This document shows, piece after piece, positions 16,028 through 25,694 of a stretch of 64,000 nt of DNA. The first letter of the stretch is position 1. Each line of letters starts with the position of its first letter. The translations under genes and the position numbers were made by a program. The stretch comes from RFSX01 sp964495785 (GTDB lineage Bacteria > Bacteroidota > Bacteroidia > Chitinophagales > Saprospiraceae), in contig CAZBXL010000008.1 in NCBI GenBank assembly GCA_964495785.1, forward strand, positions 14,057 to 78,056. Direction: 5' to 3'. The notes under the pieces were generated by a model. That model did not search any database. It was not told the DNA's origin and worked only from the letters and a program-made list of their open reading frames with translations.

Positions 16028-17233
16028 ATGCAACAAAATGGCGTAGCATCCCCTTCCAAGGTGGATAAGTTTCAATATCATGACTATTATAATGTAGATG
16101 ATCTATTATCTGAAGATCACTTACTGGCGAGAGCATCAGTTAGAGAATGGGTTAAGAAGGAGGTGACGCCTATAATAGAAGATTATTCAGAAAAAGCGGA
16201 ATGCCCGACACACTTATTTAAGGGTCTTGCAGAGATAGGTGCTTTCGGACCGAGTCTCCCTATGGAGTACGGTGGAGGAGGCATGGATGAGATTGCCTAT
16301 GGTATTATTATGCAAGAACTTGAAAGAGGAGATTCAGGTATCAGAAGTATGGCATCGGTACAGGGTTCTCTTGTTATGTACCCTATATATAGATTTGGAA
16401 ATGAGGAGCAGAAACAAAAGTACCTTCCTAAGTTAGGCTCAGGAGAGTACATTGGTTGTTTTGGATTGACAGAACCAGATCACGGATCTAATCCAAGCGG
16501 CATGCTGACATCATATGTAGATGATGGTGATCATATTATATTAAATGGATCTAAGATGTGGATCACTAATAGTCCTCTGGCAGATATTGCAGTTGTATGG
16601 GCCAAAGATCCAGAGGGGGTAATTAAGGGAGTGATTGTAGAAAAGGATATGCCTGGATTCTCAGCTCCAGAAATACATGGGAAGTGGTCACTAAGAGCAA
16701 GCATCACAGGTGAGTTAGTCTTCCATGACGTAAGAGTACCCAAAGCCAATATACTACCTAATGTATCTGGACTTAAAGGACCATTGTCTTGTCTCTCAAA
16801 AGCAAGATATGGTATCGCATGGGGAGCTATAGGTGCAGCATTAGACTGCTATGATTCTGCCTTACGTTATAGCCAAGAAAGAATTCAGTTTGATAAACCT
16901 ATAGGGCAGTTTCAATTAACTCAAAAGAAATTAGCTGAGATGATCACAGAGATTACCAAAGCTCAATTACTGGCTTGGAGACTTGGCACCTTAGCTAATG
17001 ATGGTAAAGCATCTCCAGCTCAGATATCGATGGCTAAGCGTAATAATGTGCACATGGCATTAGAAGTCGCTCGAGAAGCGAGACAAATTCACGGTGGCAT
17101 GGGGATCACAAGTGAATATCCTTGTATGCGTCACATGATGAATCTGGAGACAGTATTGACTTACGAGGGTACGCATGACGTACACTTACTCATAACGGGT
17201 ATGGACGTAACAGGATTAAATGCGTTTAAGTAA
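16028..17233 (+). CDS. gcdH: acyl-CoA dehydrogenase, probably glutaryl-CoA dehydrogenase
   Basis: A 401-residue FAD enzyme of the acyl-CoA dehydrogenase family, closest by motif to glutaryl-CoA dehydrogenase, which oxidises and decarboxylates glutaryl-CoA to crotonyl-CoA in lysine and tryptophan breakdown. Diagnostic features are IRSMASVQGSLVMYPI (arginine for the substrate carboxylate), the FAD-binding GCFGLTEPDHGSNP and MWITNSP stretches, ARYGIAWGAIGA, and the C-terminal TYEGTHDVH with the catalytic base Glu380. Length matches the mature mitochondrial enzyme. It is a single gene; no other lysine-breakdown genes are near, so the pathway assignment rests on motifs only. Confidence 0.87.
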   Translation: MQQNGVASPSKVDKFQYHDYYNVDDLLSEDHLLARASVREWVKKEVTPIIEDYSEKAECPTHLFKGLAEIGAFGPSLPMEYGGGGMDEIAYGIIMQELERGDSGIRSMASVQGSLVMYPIYRFGNEEQKQKYLPKLGSGEYIGCFGLTEPDHGSNPSGMLTSYVDDGDHIILNGSKMWITNSPLADIAVVWAKDPEGVIKGVIVEKDMPGFSAPEIHGKWSLRASITGELVFHDVRVPKANILPNVSGLKGPLSCLSKARYGIAWGAIGAALDCYDSALRYSQERIQFDKPIGQFQLTQKKLAEMITEITKAQLLAWRLGTLANDGKASPAQISMAKRNNVHMALEVAREARQIHGGMGITSEYPCMRHMMNLETVLTYEGTHDVHLLITGMDVTGLNAFK

Positions 17234-17375
17234 ATCGTTTTCTGCTAAAATGTTACAGTTGACTTAATTTATACTATAACAAAGTTATTTTTTATTTAAG
17301 GCGTAATTTTTACCGTTCTGATTATTACCTATATAACTATCTTATAGTATTGATCACCTATAAAAAATTATTCCT

Positions 17376-19871
17376 ATGCAGAACTTTACGAAACTCCTTC
17401 ATTTAGCTTTCTTCGTTTTATTCTTATTCTCATTTTCGTTAGCACAGGATAACCCAGATATAGATCTAATTCAAAAAAACTTAGAGTCATATGCTAATAT
17501 CCATAGTCCTAATAAGGTGTACGTACACACTGATAGGGCTATATATGCCTTAGAGGATACTATCTGGTTTAAAGCCTACATAATAGATGCAACTTATCAT
17601 GAACCGACAGCATCAAGTAAGGTCATCTACGTAGATGTCGTAGATAGCAATGGGAATAAAGTTGTAGGTAAAAAATTGTATGCAGAAAAAATAGGTACAG
17701 CTTCTGATTTTTTTATTGAGAGAGAATGGCTACCAGGTCGGTATAAGTTGCGAGCATATACAAAGCATATGTTGAATCAGGATCAAAAATATATCTACCA
17801 TAAAGACATAGAAATCGTAGATGTTAAAGAGGCTTACGACGAACTTTTTGAATATGTAGAACCGACAGTCTCTACGACATCATCAAAGGATTTATTGGAT
17901 ATCAGTTTTTTCCCGGAGAGCGGAGACCTCGTCGCTGATCTTGACACACGTGTTGCTATTAAGATCAATGGTTACTCACCATTATTAGGAGACATCTCAG
18001 GTACAATAGAGGACAAGTCAGGCAATCTTATTTCTTCGTTTAAGATATATGAAAAAGGATATGGCTTAGCTTCATTTATACCTGAAAAAGGAAAAAAATA
18101 CTTTGCCAAAATTGATGATGATTCTCAATTATATCCACTACCTGAGGTTAAATCTACTGGCTACAGAATTACAACCTTTAATAAGTCAGATCATGTGAGC
18201 TTTATGATAGCAAGTAATATTAAATCTGGACTAGCAGGTGGAGATATATTAATACACAGTCGAGGACAATTAGTATTTCATAAGAAATTGGAAGATACTG
18301 TAGATGAGTCATATGGCTTGAAGCTTGAAACCAAAGATATGCCCACAGGTGTGACGCATATTACTTTTTTTAATAAAGATGGAATACCACGATCTGAAAG
18401 ATTATTTTTTATTAATAATGATATTTCAGAACCTATAATCACATCAGATAAGGCCAGTTATAGTAAGAGAGAAAAAGTAACGCTTGACTTATCTATATTG
18501 AGTGATATACCTAAGTCATTTGACTGTTCCGTAGCCGTATTTGATAAATCTAATTTAGAAGGCGGTCAACCTTCTGATAATATCAAAACCTGGATGTTAT
18601 TGAATTCTGATCTAAGAGGCGAAATAGATGACCCTGCTTTTTATTTTGAAGATGATAATGAGACGAGAGCATATTTGTTAGACCTTGTAATGATGACTCA
18701 TGGATGGAGAAGATTTGCATGGGAGGACATGAGTCAGGAGAATATTCTACAGAACTTAGAGTACGAACGAGAACTTGGGATTTATATAAAGGGTAATACA
18801 ACCAAACTAGTAAAAAGTAAGTCACCAGTTAAAAGCAAAGTCAAGATTAATTTTCTCAACGATTATTTAAATCAACAAGAAGTCATTTCAGATGATGAAG
18901 GTCAATTTGCTTTTGGACCTTTTGTTCTGAGAGATTCCTTGTCTGCACTTATCCAAGCGGTGAGGTATAATCAGGATAACGAACAAAGCTTCTCTGATGG
19001 TAAGAGAAATTTGAATATCAACTTAGAGGAACCACAATACCTATTGCTTGATAAGCCGATATTTAAAGAAAGTGGAGATTTTGATTATACAGCATACAAG
19101 TCGTATATAAATGCAAATAGGACATCACAAGCATTAAAAGATCAATATCATAGTATGGAAGTGACACTTTCTGAGATTACTCTCAATGCCAAAAGAAGAG
19201 ACAAAGAGAAAGAAATCAGAAAGATTGTATCAGATAGGAGTATCTATACTCTTCCAACTAACAGGATCACATTCGAAGATGACGAAACGACAAGATATAT
19301 ATCTGTTGTAGATATGTTGCGAGATATTCCTGGTGTGGTGGTCATAGGTTCTTTCCCTAATCAATCAATCGTAGTAAGAGGAATTTCATCTATTAATTTG
19401 ACAAATGAAGCTTTTTTATTATTAAATGGATTTCCAATCGATATGAATTTTGTAAATCAGCTTAGTCCAAATGATATTTTATTTATAGATGTACTCAAAG
19501 GGGCTGATGCTACAATTTTTGGATCACGAGGTGCTAATGGGGTAGTGGCTTTCTATACGGGAAGAACAATAGGCAGCTATTCTCTGAGAGAAAAATCAGG
19601 TATTGTTGATATTGTTGTCAATGGATTCGATAAGTATCGCGAATTTTACTCTCCTGATCATTCTATAAATGTATCTGCAGTATATGAACCTGATGTTAGA
19701 ACAACTTTATTATGGGATCCTTTTGTACTTTTGAGGAAAGGAGAGGAGCACTCTATCACATTCTATACAGGAGATAATACTGGTAATTACGTAGCTGTTA
19801 TAGAAGGGGTAAGCGGAGATGGAGAACCTATCTATGGTACTTATGAATTTGGTGTACAAATAACAAATTAA
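17376..19871 (+). CDS. MG2-domain protein with TonB receptor plug domain, no barrel
   Basis: An 831-residue exported protein with a signal peptide ending SLAQ (residue 24). Residues about 40-150 match the macroglobulin MG2 pattern (VYVHTDRAIYALEDTIWFKA, LPGRYKLRAYT). The middle is beta-rich. Residues about 640-735 are a TonB-dependent receptor plug: VVDMLRDIPGVVV, SIVVRGISS, DILFIDVLKGADATIFGSRG, GVVAFYT. The plug normally closes a 22-strand barrel, but only about 95 residues follow it, so there is no pore here. Such plug-without-barrel proteins are common in Bacteroidota and their role is unclear; a surface-assembly or accessory role is a guess. The DUF2490 gene starts 3 bases after the stop, so the two are co-expressed. 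Confidence 0.85.
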   Translation: MQNFTKLLHLAFFVLFLFSFSLAQDNPDIDLIQKNLESYANIHSPNKVYVHTDRAIYALEDTIWFKAYIIDATYHEPTASSKVIYVDVVDSNGNKVVGKKLYAEKIGTASDFFIEREWLPGRYKLRAYTKHMLNQDQKYIYHKDIEIVDVKEAYDELFEYVEPTVSTTSSKDLLDISFFPESGDLVADLDTRVAIKINGYSPLLGDISGTIEDKSGNLISSFKIYEKGYGLASFIPEKGKKYFAKIDDDSQLYPLPEVKSTGYRITTFNKSDHVSFMIASNIKSGLAGGDILIHSRGQLVFHKKLEDTVDESYGLKLETKDMPTGVTHITFFNKDGIPRSERLFFINNDISEPIITSDKASYSKREKVTLDLSILSDIPKSFDCSVAVFDKSNLEGGQPSDNIKTWMLLNSDLRGEIDDPAFYFEDDNETRAYLLDLVMMTHGWRRFAWEDMSQENILQNLEYERELGIYIKGNTTKLVKSKSPVKSKVKINFLNDYLNQQEVISDDEGQFAFGPFVLRDSLSALIQAVRYNQDNEQSFSDGKRNLNINLEEPQYLLLDKPIFKESGDFDYTAYKSYINANRTSQALKDQYHSMEVTLSEITLNAKRRDKEKEIRKIVSDRSIYTLPTNRITFEDDETTRYISVVDMLRDIPGVVVIGSFPNQSIVVRGISSINLTNEAFLLLNGFPIDMNFVNQLSPNDILFIDVLKGADATIFGSRGANGVVAFYTGRTIGSYSLREKSGIVDIVVNGFDKYREFYSPDHSINVSAVYEPDVRTTLLWDPFVLLRKGEEHSITFYTGDNTGNYVAVIEGVSGDGEPIYGTYEFGVQITN

Positions 19872-19874
19872 ATT

Positions 19875-20504
19875 TTGATTCGGAATACTTGTTTTGTTTT
19901 TGTTTTAAGTTTATATCTCGTATTCCTTAATGGGCAGACAGATCTCGGGTCATGGAGTTCTGTAAGTGTTGCTAAGAGTATTAATAAGAGCACTTTAATT
20001 CTTAAGCCTATAGCAAGATTTAATAATGATTTAGCCAGTTATAATAATGCATCTATTGACTTCATAGTGAGGCATAAAATTAACCCAAATTGGCAAGTCG
20101 CATTCTTAGAAAGATACTGGTGGCTTGATGATGGCGTAAATAGAAACTTTTGGTTTCTTGACTTAGGCTATCGATTCAAGCCATCAGAAAAAATAGTGCT
20201 CAGCCAGTATATACGATGGCATATTGCTCAAGATATAGAAATATCAGATCCTAATTTCTTGAGATGGCATCCGAGTATTGAATTAAATACAGCATCAAAA
20301 TTTAAGCCGTATGCAGGTATCGAGTTCTTCTTTAGAGTAGACGGTATAAATGAATTCCAACGAACTCGTGCTAAGATGGGAGGAACTTACGTTGCTTCTA
20401 ATAAGGTCCAATTAATGCTCAGGCTATGGAGAGAAGTTTTTTTCAATGTAGATAATCCCAGAACGGATTATATTATTGAATTTAATGTAGGTTACAAGAT
20501 ATAG
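19875..20504 (+). CDS. DUF2490 family outer-membrane beta protein
   Basis: A 209-residue protein with a signal peptide (about 1-20, ending LVFLNG) and then alternating hydrophobic strands rich in Trp and Tyr (FLERYWWLDD, FWFLDLGYRF, YIRWHIAQD, PYAGIEFFFRVDG), typical of DUF2490, a presumed small outer-membrane barrel. It ends in YIIEFNVGYKI, with an aromatic/hydrophobic end suited to barrel assembly. The start is TTG at 19875: the previous gene stops at 19871 and no ATG occurs in the signal peptide region, so TTG (or ATT) is forced. The tight 3-base spacing suggests translational coupling to the MG2/plug protein. Function unknown. Confidence 0.8.
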   Translation: MIRNTCFVFVLSLYLVFLNGQTDLGSWSSVSVAKSINKSTLILKPIARFNNDLASYNNASIDFIVRHKINPNWQVAFLERYWWLDDGVNRNFWFLDLGYRFKPSEKIVLSQYIRWHIAQDIEISDPNFLRWHPSIELNTASKFKPYAGIEFFFRVDGINEFQRTRAKMGGTYVASNKVQLMLRLWREVFFNVDNPRTDYIIEFNVGYKI

Positions 20505-20516
20505 CAGCTTAATATC

Positions 20517-22424
20517 TTAAGCTGACATGTACTCCCATGCTGATTGGTATAAGCCTTCTTTTTCTATGTGTTGAGATAGATCGTTGAATAGTTCGTCCTG
20601 GGATAGAGTACTCATGTCTCCTATGATGATGAGCTTCTTTCGAGCTCTTGTCATGGCTACATTAAGTCGTCTTTCATCCTTCAAGAACCCTATTTCTCCT
20701 CTGTCATTAGATCTTACAAGGCTGATGTAGATGACATCTTTTTCTTGGCCCTGGAATCCATCTATAGAATTAACCTCTATGTCAAATGAACTAAATACTT
20801 CATCTTCTTCAATCTTATTACTAAGATACTTTACTTGTTCTCTGTAGGGACTGATAATACCTATAGATATATTTTGATATTTTTTTTGATTAAGAATAAA
20901 GTGTTCTCTTAGGATAAAATACTCTCCCTCATTATATCGACTTAGACTTTTGGGATTCATGGTTTCTTCAAATCCACTACCGCTTGTGTCTACCATGACA
21001 AGTGGTTCTGTGTCATCTTCAAGAGTCCAAGAATTAATGCCAGAAGCTGATTTCAATTTTGAATCATAGAATTTTTTGTTAGAAAATGATAAAATTTTAT
21101 CATTCATTCTGTATTGAGTGTCTAATAGATAAGAATGCTTTAGCGAGTCTGCTAGTCTTGTGAGTAGTGTTACTGAGAATCCTATTTTTTCAGCTTTCAT
21201 GGACTTGACTGTAGGAGCTAGTTGCAGGTGATCACCGGCCAGTATAATTCGATCTGCCCGAAGCATTGCATTCCAACATTCTGGTTCTAATGCTTGAGAA
21301 GCTTCGTCTATGATTAAGGTTGAGTAATGGAGATCTTTTATAGATCGCTGACTTACACCGATAAGCGTCGTACATATTACCTTGCTGTCAGATATTAACT
21401 TGTCCATTAATTTGTCTTCAAGATCACGAGCCCACTTTCTGAGTTCTCTTGATTCTTGGTACATCATTTTACGATTGCCTCTTTCTTTCTGTCCAAAAAC
21501 TCTTTTCCGCTTTCCCGCTAATCTTTTAGCTTCTTCAGCTTCTATTTTTACTTTTTTAATATGCTGCCATTCTGGATGCATTCGTGCTTTTTCAGCTATT
21601 GTCAGATGCATAAGATTATCACCTATACGTGTTACATTACCTACTCGTAGGGTAGGGACATTGATTAGGTCTAATTGGTAAGCTAATAAATCGACAGCAT
21701 TATTACTTGGAGCACATACGAGTATTTTTTTCTCTGATTTAGCAAGTTCTTTAATGAGTGCTACTAAAGTTGTTGTCTTGCCAGTACCTGGAGGTCCATG
21801 TATGATGCTAAATTCTTGAGATTCTATACAGCCCCTCAAGGATGTAGACTGAGATGGATTCAAATGTTCTGGAACATAGACATGATTAGCAGGAACTGAA
21901 TAGTCAAATGCATCTAATGTTCTGATCTTTTCTCTGAGGGACTTAACAGTAGGTTCTTCAGAATTGATTACTTTTTCAATTGCTTTTTTCATGACCTTAT
22001 AAGGTCTTTCGTCATAAGTCATTTCTACACCAATATTCCCTTTGACATGATTGAGGTCATCGATAGTTATTGCAGAATCATTGAGCATGATTCCAAGCTT
22101 ATTTCTTCTTACATAAGATATGACGCCTTTAGCAGAGAAAGCATTTTCATTACCTACTCTTCCAAAAATTAGACATGCCATACCAGTCTTTAATTTATGG
22201 GGAGTGCTGAGGTGTTTGACACGTTCTACGTTGATCTCTATTTTCTCACCTATCGAATAGTAGTGTGATATCATATCGACAGGATACCAGAGGATTCCAG
22301 AATCTATTTTTTCTGATATACTTTTATTTTGCGCTAAGCTGATATAGTAATCTTCTTCCTCTTGTCGTTCGTATTCTATACCCTTAAGTATCGTCTGATA
22401 TCTGTCTTCTTGTAATTCACTCAT
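20517..22424 (-). CDS. SF1 superfamily helicase, Upf1/IGHMBP2-like
   Basis: A 635-residue superfamily 1B helicase of the Upf1/SMUBP-2 type, which unwinds RNA or DNA 5' to 3'. After a beta-barrel N-terminal part comes Walker A, GPPGTGKTTT (about residue 208), then LVCAPSNNAVDLLA (motif Ia), the Walker B LIIDEASQALEPE (about residue 368), motif III (ILAGDHLQLAPT), motif IV near LLDTQYRMN, and motifs V/VI in NSIDGFQGQEKDVIYIS and NVAMTRARKKLIIIG. The order is complete and the length normal for the bacterial family. It ends 12 bases from the convergent DUF2490 gene. The cellular substrate is not known for most bacterial members. Confidence 0.9.
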   Translation of the reverse strand: MSELQEDRYQTILKGIEYERQEEEDYYISLAQNKSISEKIDSGILWYPVDMISHYYSIGEKIEINVERVKHLSTPHKLKTGMACLIFGRVGNENAFSAKGVISYVRRNKLGIMLNDSAITIDDLNHVKGNIGVEMTYDERPYKVMKKAIEKVINSEEPTVKSLREKIRTLDAFDYSVPANHVYVPEHLNPSQSTSLRGCIESQEFSIIHGPPGTGKTTTLVALIKELAKSEKKILVCAPSNNAVDLLAYQLDLINVPTLRVGNVTRIGDNLMHLTIAEKARMHPEWQHIKKVKIEAEEAKRLAGKRKRVFGQKERGNRKMMYQESRELRKWARDLEDKLMDKLISDSKVICTTLIGVSQRSIKDLHYSTLIIDEASQALEPECWNAMLRADRIILAGDHLQLAPTVKSMKAEKIGFSVTLLTRLADSLKHSYLLDTQYRMNDKILSFSNKKFYDSKLKSASGINSWTLEDDTEPLVMVDTSGSGFEETMNPKSLSRYNEGEYFILREHFILNQKKYQNISIGIISPYREQVKYLSNKIEEDEVFSSFDIEVNSIDGFQGQEKDVIYISLVRSNDRGEIGFLKDERRLNVAMTRARKKLIIIGDMSTLSQDELFNDLSQHIEKEGLYQSAWEYMSA

Positions 22425-22545
22425 GACTCATTTTTCTATAGCACTTGTCGTTCAACTATCGATAATACAATTTTAAGGAAGTATTGCAGATATTGTTGAA
22501 TTACTTTAGTAATTTAATAAAATATAAGTCAATTAAACATTTTCT

Positions 22546-25500
22546 ATGAGGTATATAGCATCAATTTCATTTTTAGTTGTGTTGTTTTTACCACTCATGT
22601 CTGTGGGACAAAAGTCGATTCATAGTACTTATATTAATAATCAGAGGATTGATTTATCGGATCAACAACTTAAGTCTTCAGATTTTTTTGCTGCTCAGTC
22701 AAAGAGACTCGGTCTTAATGACAATGACGATATGAGACTCTTGAGATCATGGAGTGATCTTACCGGAGTAGATAGAGAGCGATATAAGCAATACCATAAA
22801 GGACTTCCAGTTATTGGCGGTACTTATACTTTACATAGTAATGACGAGAATGTAGAATATGCAACTGGTAATATATTTCCTTATATAAAAATAGATGAGA
22901 ATATAACACTGTCTAAATCTGAGACAATAGAAGCGGCTATCCAGCAAACTAAAATTGAATTAGAAAAGGAATCAATTATCGAGCCTGCAGAGGGTATTCT
23001 CTGGGATCATATCTACAAAGGTTTGTGTGTGATCGATTCTAATTATCCAGAGGTCAGTGGTGACTATCGAGTTGCACACAGTTATATTGTATATAGCGAA
23101 GACTACAGTATACCTATCAGATATCAGATATATGTAGATGCTCATAGTGGACAGTTGCTATGTAAATTAAATGAAATAAAATGTGGCTCAGTCAAAGGGA
23201 TCGCTAAGACAAGATATTATGGAGACCAAGAAATAACGACAGATTCTGTGGCTCCTGATTTATATTATCTAAGAGATATGACAAGAGGTGACGGTATCGT
23301 TACACTTGACTTTGAGTCTGGGAGAGATACATTTACAGATACTGATAATATATGGGCGCCAAGCCCTGATGACAATACAGCATATGAGAAAGCTGTTGCT
23401 GGCGATGCACATTATTGTACGACAGAATATTATGATATGATGCAAGACTACTTCAGTTGGGATGGATTAGATGGAGAAGGCGGAGAGTTAGTTTCTGTAG
23501 TCAATGTTTTTGGTAAATATTACGTTAATGCATTTTGGAATGGTTCAGCGACTCATTATGGTAATGGAGACTGTGATAGATATGGTCCACTTACGACAAT
23601 GACAGTTGTCGGTCATGAGTTTGCACACGGATGGACTGACTATACTTCTGATCTTATCTATCGTAATGAATCAGGTGCACTTAACGAAAGTATAAGTGAT
23701 ATCATGGGTAAGGCTTTAGAGTATTATGCAGATACAGAAAATTTCACTTGGTACATCGGAGACTTAATTAGAAAAGATGAATCTGTCCGTCCATTTAGAT
23801 CTATGTCCAATCCTAACGAACGTAATCATCCTAAATACTATGGAGGTAATAGCTGGCGTACAGGAACAGCGGATGCAGGAGGCGTACATTCTAATAGCGG
23901 TGTATTGAATTATTGGTTTTATCTTCTTGTAGAAGGCGGCATAGGAGTGAATGAAGAGGGAGAGGCTTTTGATGTTTCTGCATTAGGCATGAGAAAAGCA
24001 TTAGATATAGTCTTCATAACTCAGACGGCTTATCTCACAGAGAGCTCTAATTATTTTGATTTCTTCTATTCTTCTCAACAAGCTGTAGAAGATTTATACG
24101 GTGAGAATGCAGTTGAAATGAATAGTGTATTAGAAGCGTGGAGAGCAGTAGGTCTATATGATGGAATTGATAATTTTGATTTATCTATTGATGTAGCAGA
24201 AGAATATATTGCGATTTGTACAGGTGAAGAAACGCATATTACTGCAGTCATCAGAAATGCAGGACGACGTACAATAGAAGCGAATACTCCCGTAGACTTG
24301 ACTTTCTTACAGAACTTATCGGTCAAGGTCACTGAGTCTTACATCCTTCCTAATGATTTATTGCCAGGTGAATTTATCTCTTATAGTTTTGATGCTCCCG
24401 TAATCTTGGACTCATCTAAAGATGGCGCATATACTGTATCAGTAATAGGTGATGATATTAATAAATTAAATAATTCTGCTTCTGCTGAGATCTTTATATC
24501 AGAAGTAGGAGGACTTGATTTGTCACTTATGTCATTTGAATTATATCCTGGTTTAGAATGCAGTAATGAACTGTCCAGATATCGAATGTCAATACGTAGT
24601 CTGGGTTGTGAGGAAGTTCCCGAGTTAGAATATTTTAATCTGGAAGTCGAATCAGATAAAGGAAACTTTACAATTGTGAATCGCTTATTCACACATTTCT
24701 ACGCCGGTGATCTGTATGGTGTAACTGGATTTCTTTCATCTGATATCCCTCAAGGCATTACTGAATATTCTGTCACTCTTGTGTATGGCGATGACAACTC
24801 TGTGCTTAATAATTCTCTTAATGATCTCACCTTAGACTACACAGAATCGATAGGAGTAGGTTATCGAAGAGATTTCGAAGAAGAATTAGATACGGAAAAA
24901 TTTATTGTTGAAGAAGATCCTAATTATCACCTGCACTCCGTAGTAAATTATAAAGGAAATAATGTCCTTGCTCTCAGGTCAAAGGATAATAGTCTCAGCT
25001 TGAGAGAGTGTGATGAGACAGAAGATTTTTTTAATAATTATACGAGAACGTTCAATATTAAGTTTTGTGTAGACGCTATGGATGTGGATGATCCAGTTTT
25101 TTCATTTGATCTACTTAAGCTTGTTAATGATAACAGAGAGGTTGATTTGCCAGACAATCTATTTGGCACTATGCTTCAGGTCACAATAGAAGATGAAGAA
25201 TATCCGATTATATATGCCCAAGAGGATGATAAGCTATTATTGCATGAGATAGACTTACCTAATGACTATGTGGGTCCCTTAGAGATTGAGGTGCTTGTAA
25301 TCTACTCTGACAATGATGACGATATTATAAGGTCAGGAGATAGTGATGTTGTAATGTTTGACAATTTTAGATTATACGATAGGACAGATATAAATCCTGA
25401 CTTTGATAAGTTTGGCTATAGTGTAGCTCCTAACCCTGTAGGTGATATGTTACGGGTAGAAAGTAGTAGTAGTCAGTTTCCTTATGATGTGTACGTTTTT

Positions 25501-25647
25501 GATAGGATAGGAAGACTTGTAGGTCAATCTAATGATAATCAGAATATAGCTATGATTAACATGGAGAATTTAGAACAGGGAGTATATTTTATCACAATTA
25601 TATTTTCTGGAAATATCCTTAGTAGCCATAAGGTTATTAAGATGTAG
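22546..25647 (+). CDS. secreted M4 (thermolysin-like) metallopeptidase with T9SS tail
   Basis: A 1033-residue exported protease. The signal peptide ends near residue 21 (LMSVG). Residues about 50-200 are the FTP/PepSY inhibitory propeptide. The catalytic domain (about 215-550) has the zinc motif HEFAH at 357-361, the third ligand Glu381 in NESISD, and the transition-state His448 in GGVHSNSG, spaced as in thermolysin, so it should be active. About 390 residues of beta domains follow, including a CARDB-like stretch (CTGEETHITAVIRNAGRR), and the end is a T9SS type A tail (YSVAPNPVGDMLRVE ending HKVIKM). It should be exported and act on extracellular protein. The helicase gene starts 48 bases downstream. 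Confidence 0.94.
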   Translation: MRYIASISFLVVLFLPLMSVGQKSIHSTYINNQRIDLSDQQLKSSDFFAAQSKRLGLNDNDDMRLLRSWSDLTGVDRERYKQYHKGLPVIGGTYTLHSNDENVEYATGNIFPYIKIDENITLSKSETIEAAIQQTKIELEKESIIEPAEGILWDHIYKGLCVIDSNYPEVSGDYRVAHSYIVYSEDYSIPIRYQIYVDAHSGQLLCKLNEIKCGSVKGIAKTRYYGDQEITTDSVAPDLYYLRDMTRGDGIVTLDFESGRDTFTDTDNIWAPSPDDNTAYEKAVAGDAHYCTTEYYDMMQDYFSWDGLDGEGGELVSVVNVFGKYYVNAFWNGSATHYGNGDCDRYGPLTTMTVVGHEFAHGWTDYTSDLIYRNESGALNESISDIMGKALEYYADTENFTWYIGDLIRKDESVRPFRSMSNPNERNHPKYYGGNSWRTGTADAGGVHSNSGVLNYWFYLLVEGGIGVNEEGEAFDVSALGMRKALDIVFITQTAYLTESSNYFDFFYSSQQAVEDLYGENAVEMNSVLEAWRAVGLYDGIDNFDLSIDVAEEYIAICTGEETHITAVIRNAGRRTIEANTPVDLTFLQNLSVKVTESYILPNDLLPGEFISYSFDAPVILDSSKDGAYTVSVIGDDINKLNNSASAEIFISEVGGLDLSLMSFELYPGLECSNELSRYRMSIRSLGCEEVPELEYFNLEVESDKGNFTIVNRLFTHFYAGDLYGVTGFLSSDIPQGITEYSVTLVYGDDNSVLNNSLNDLTLDYTESIGVGYRRDFEEELDTEKFIVEEDPNYHLHSVVNYKGNNVLALRSKDNSLSLRECDETEDFFNNYTRTFNIKFCVDAMDVDDPVFSFDLLKLVNDNREVDLPDNLFGTMLQVTIEDEEYPIIYAQEDDKLLLHEIDLPNDYVGPLEIEVLVIYSDNDDDIIRSGDSDVVMFDNFRLYDRTDINPDFDKFGYSVAPNPVGDMLRVESSSSQFPYDVYVFDRIGRLVGQSNDNQNIAMINMENLEQGVYFITIIFSGNILSSHKVIKM

Positions 25648-25694
25648 GTATCTACTAATTTCATGCCTTGCGCTTGGAATATTATATTTGACGG

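Noticed and set aside
25683..25690. TATATTTG as a promoter box of the Pif1-like gene
   Set aside because: It matches the -7 consensus but is only 4 bases before the ATG, so transcription would start inside the gene.
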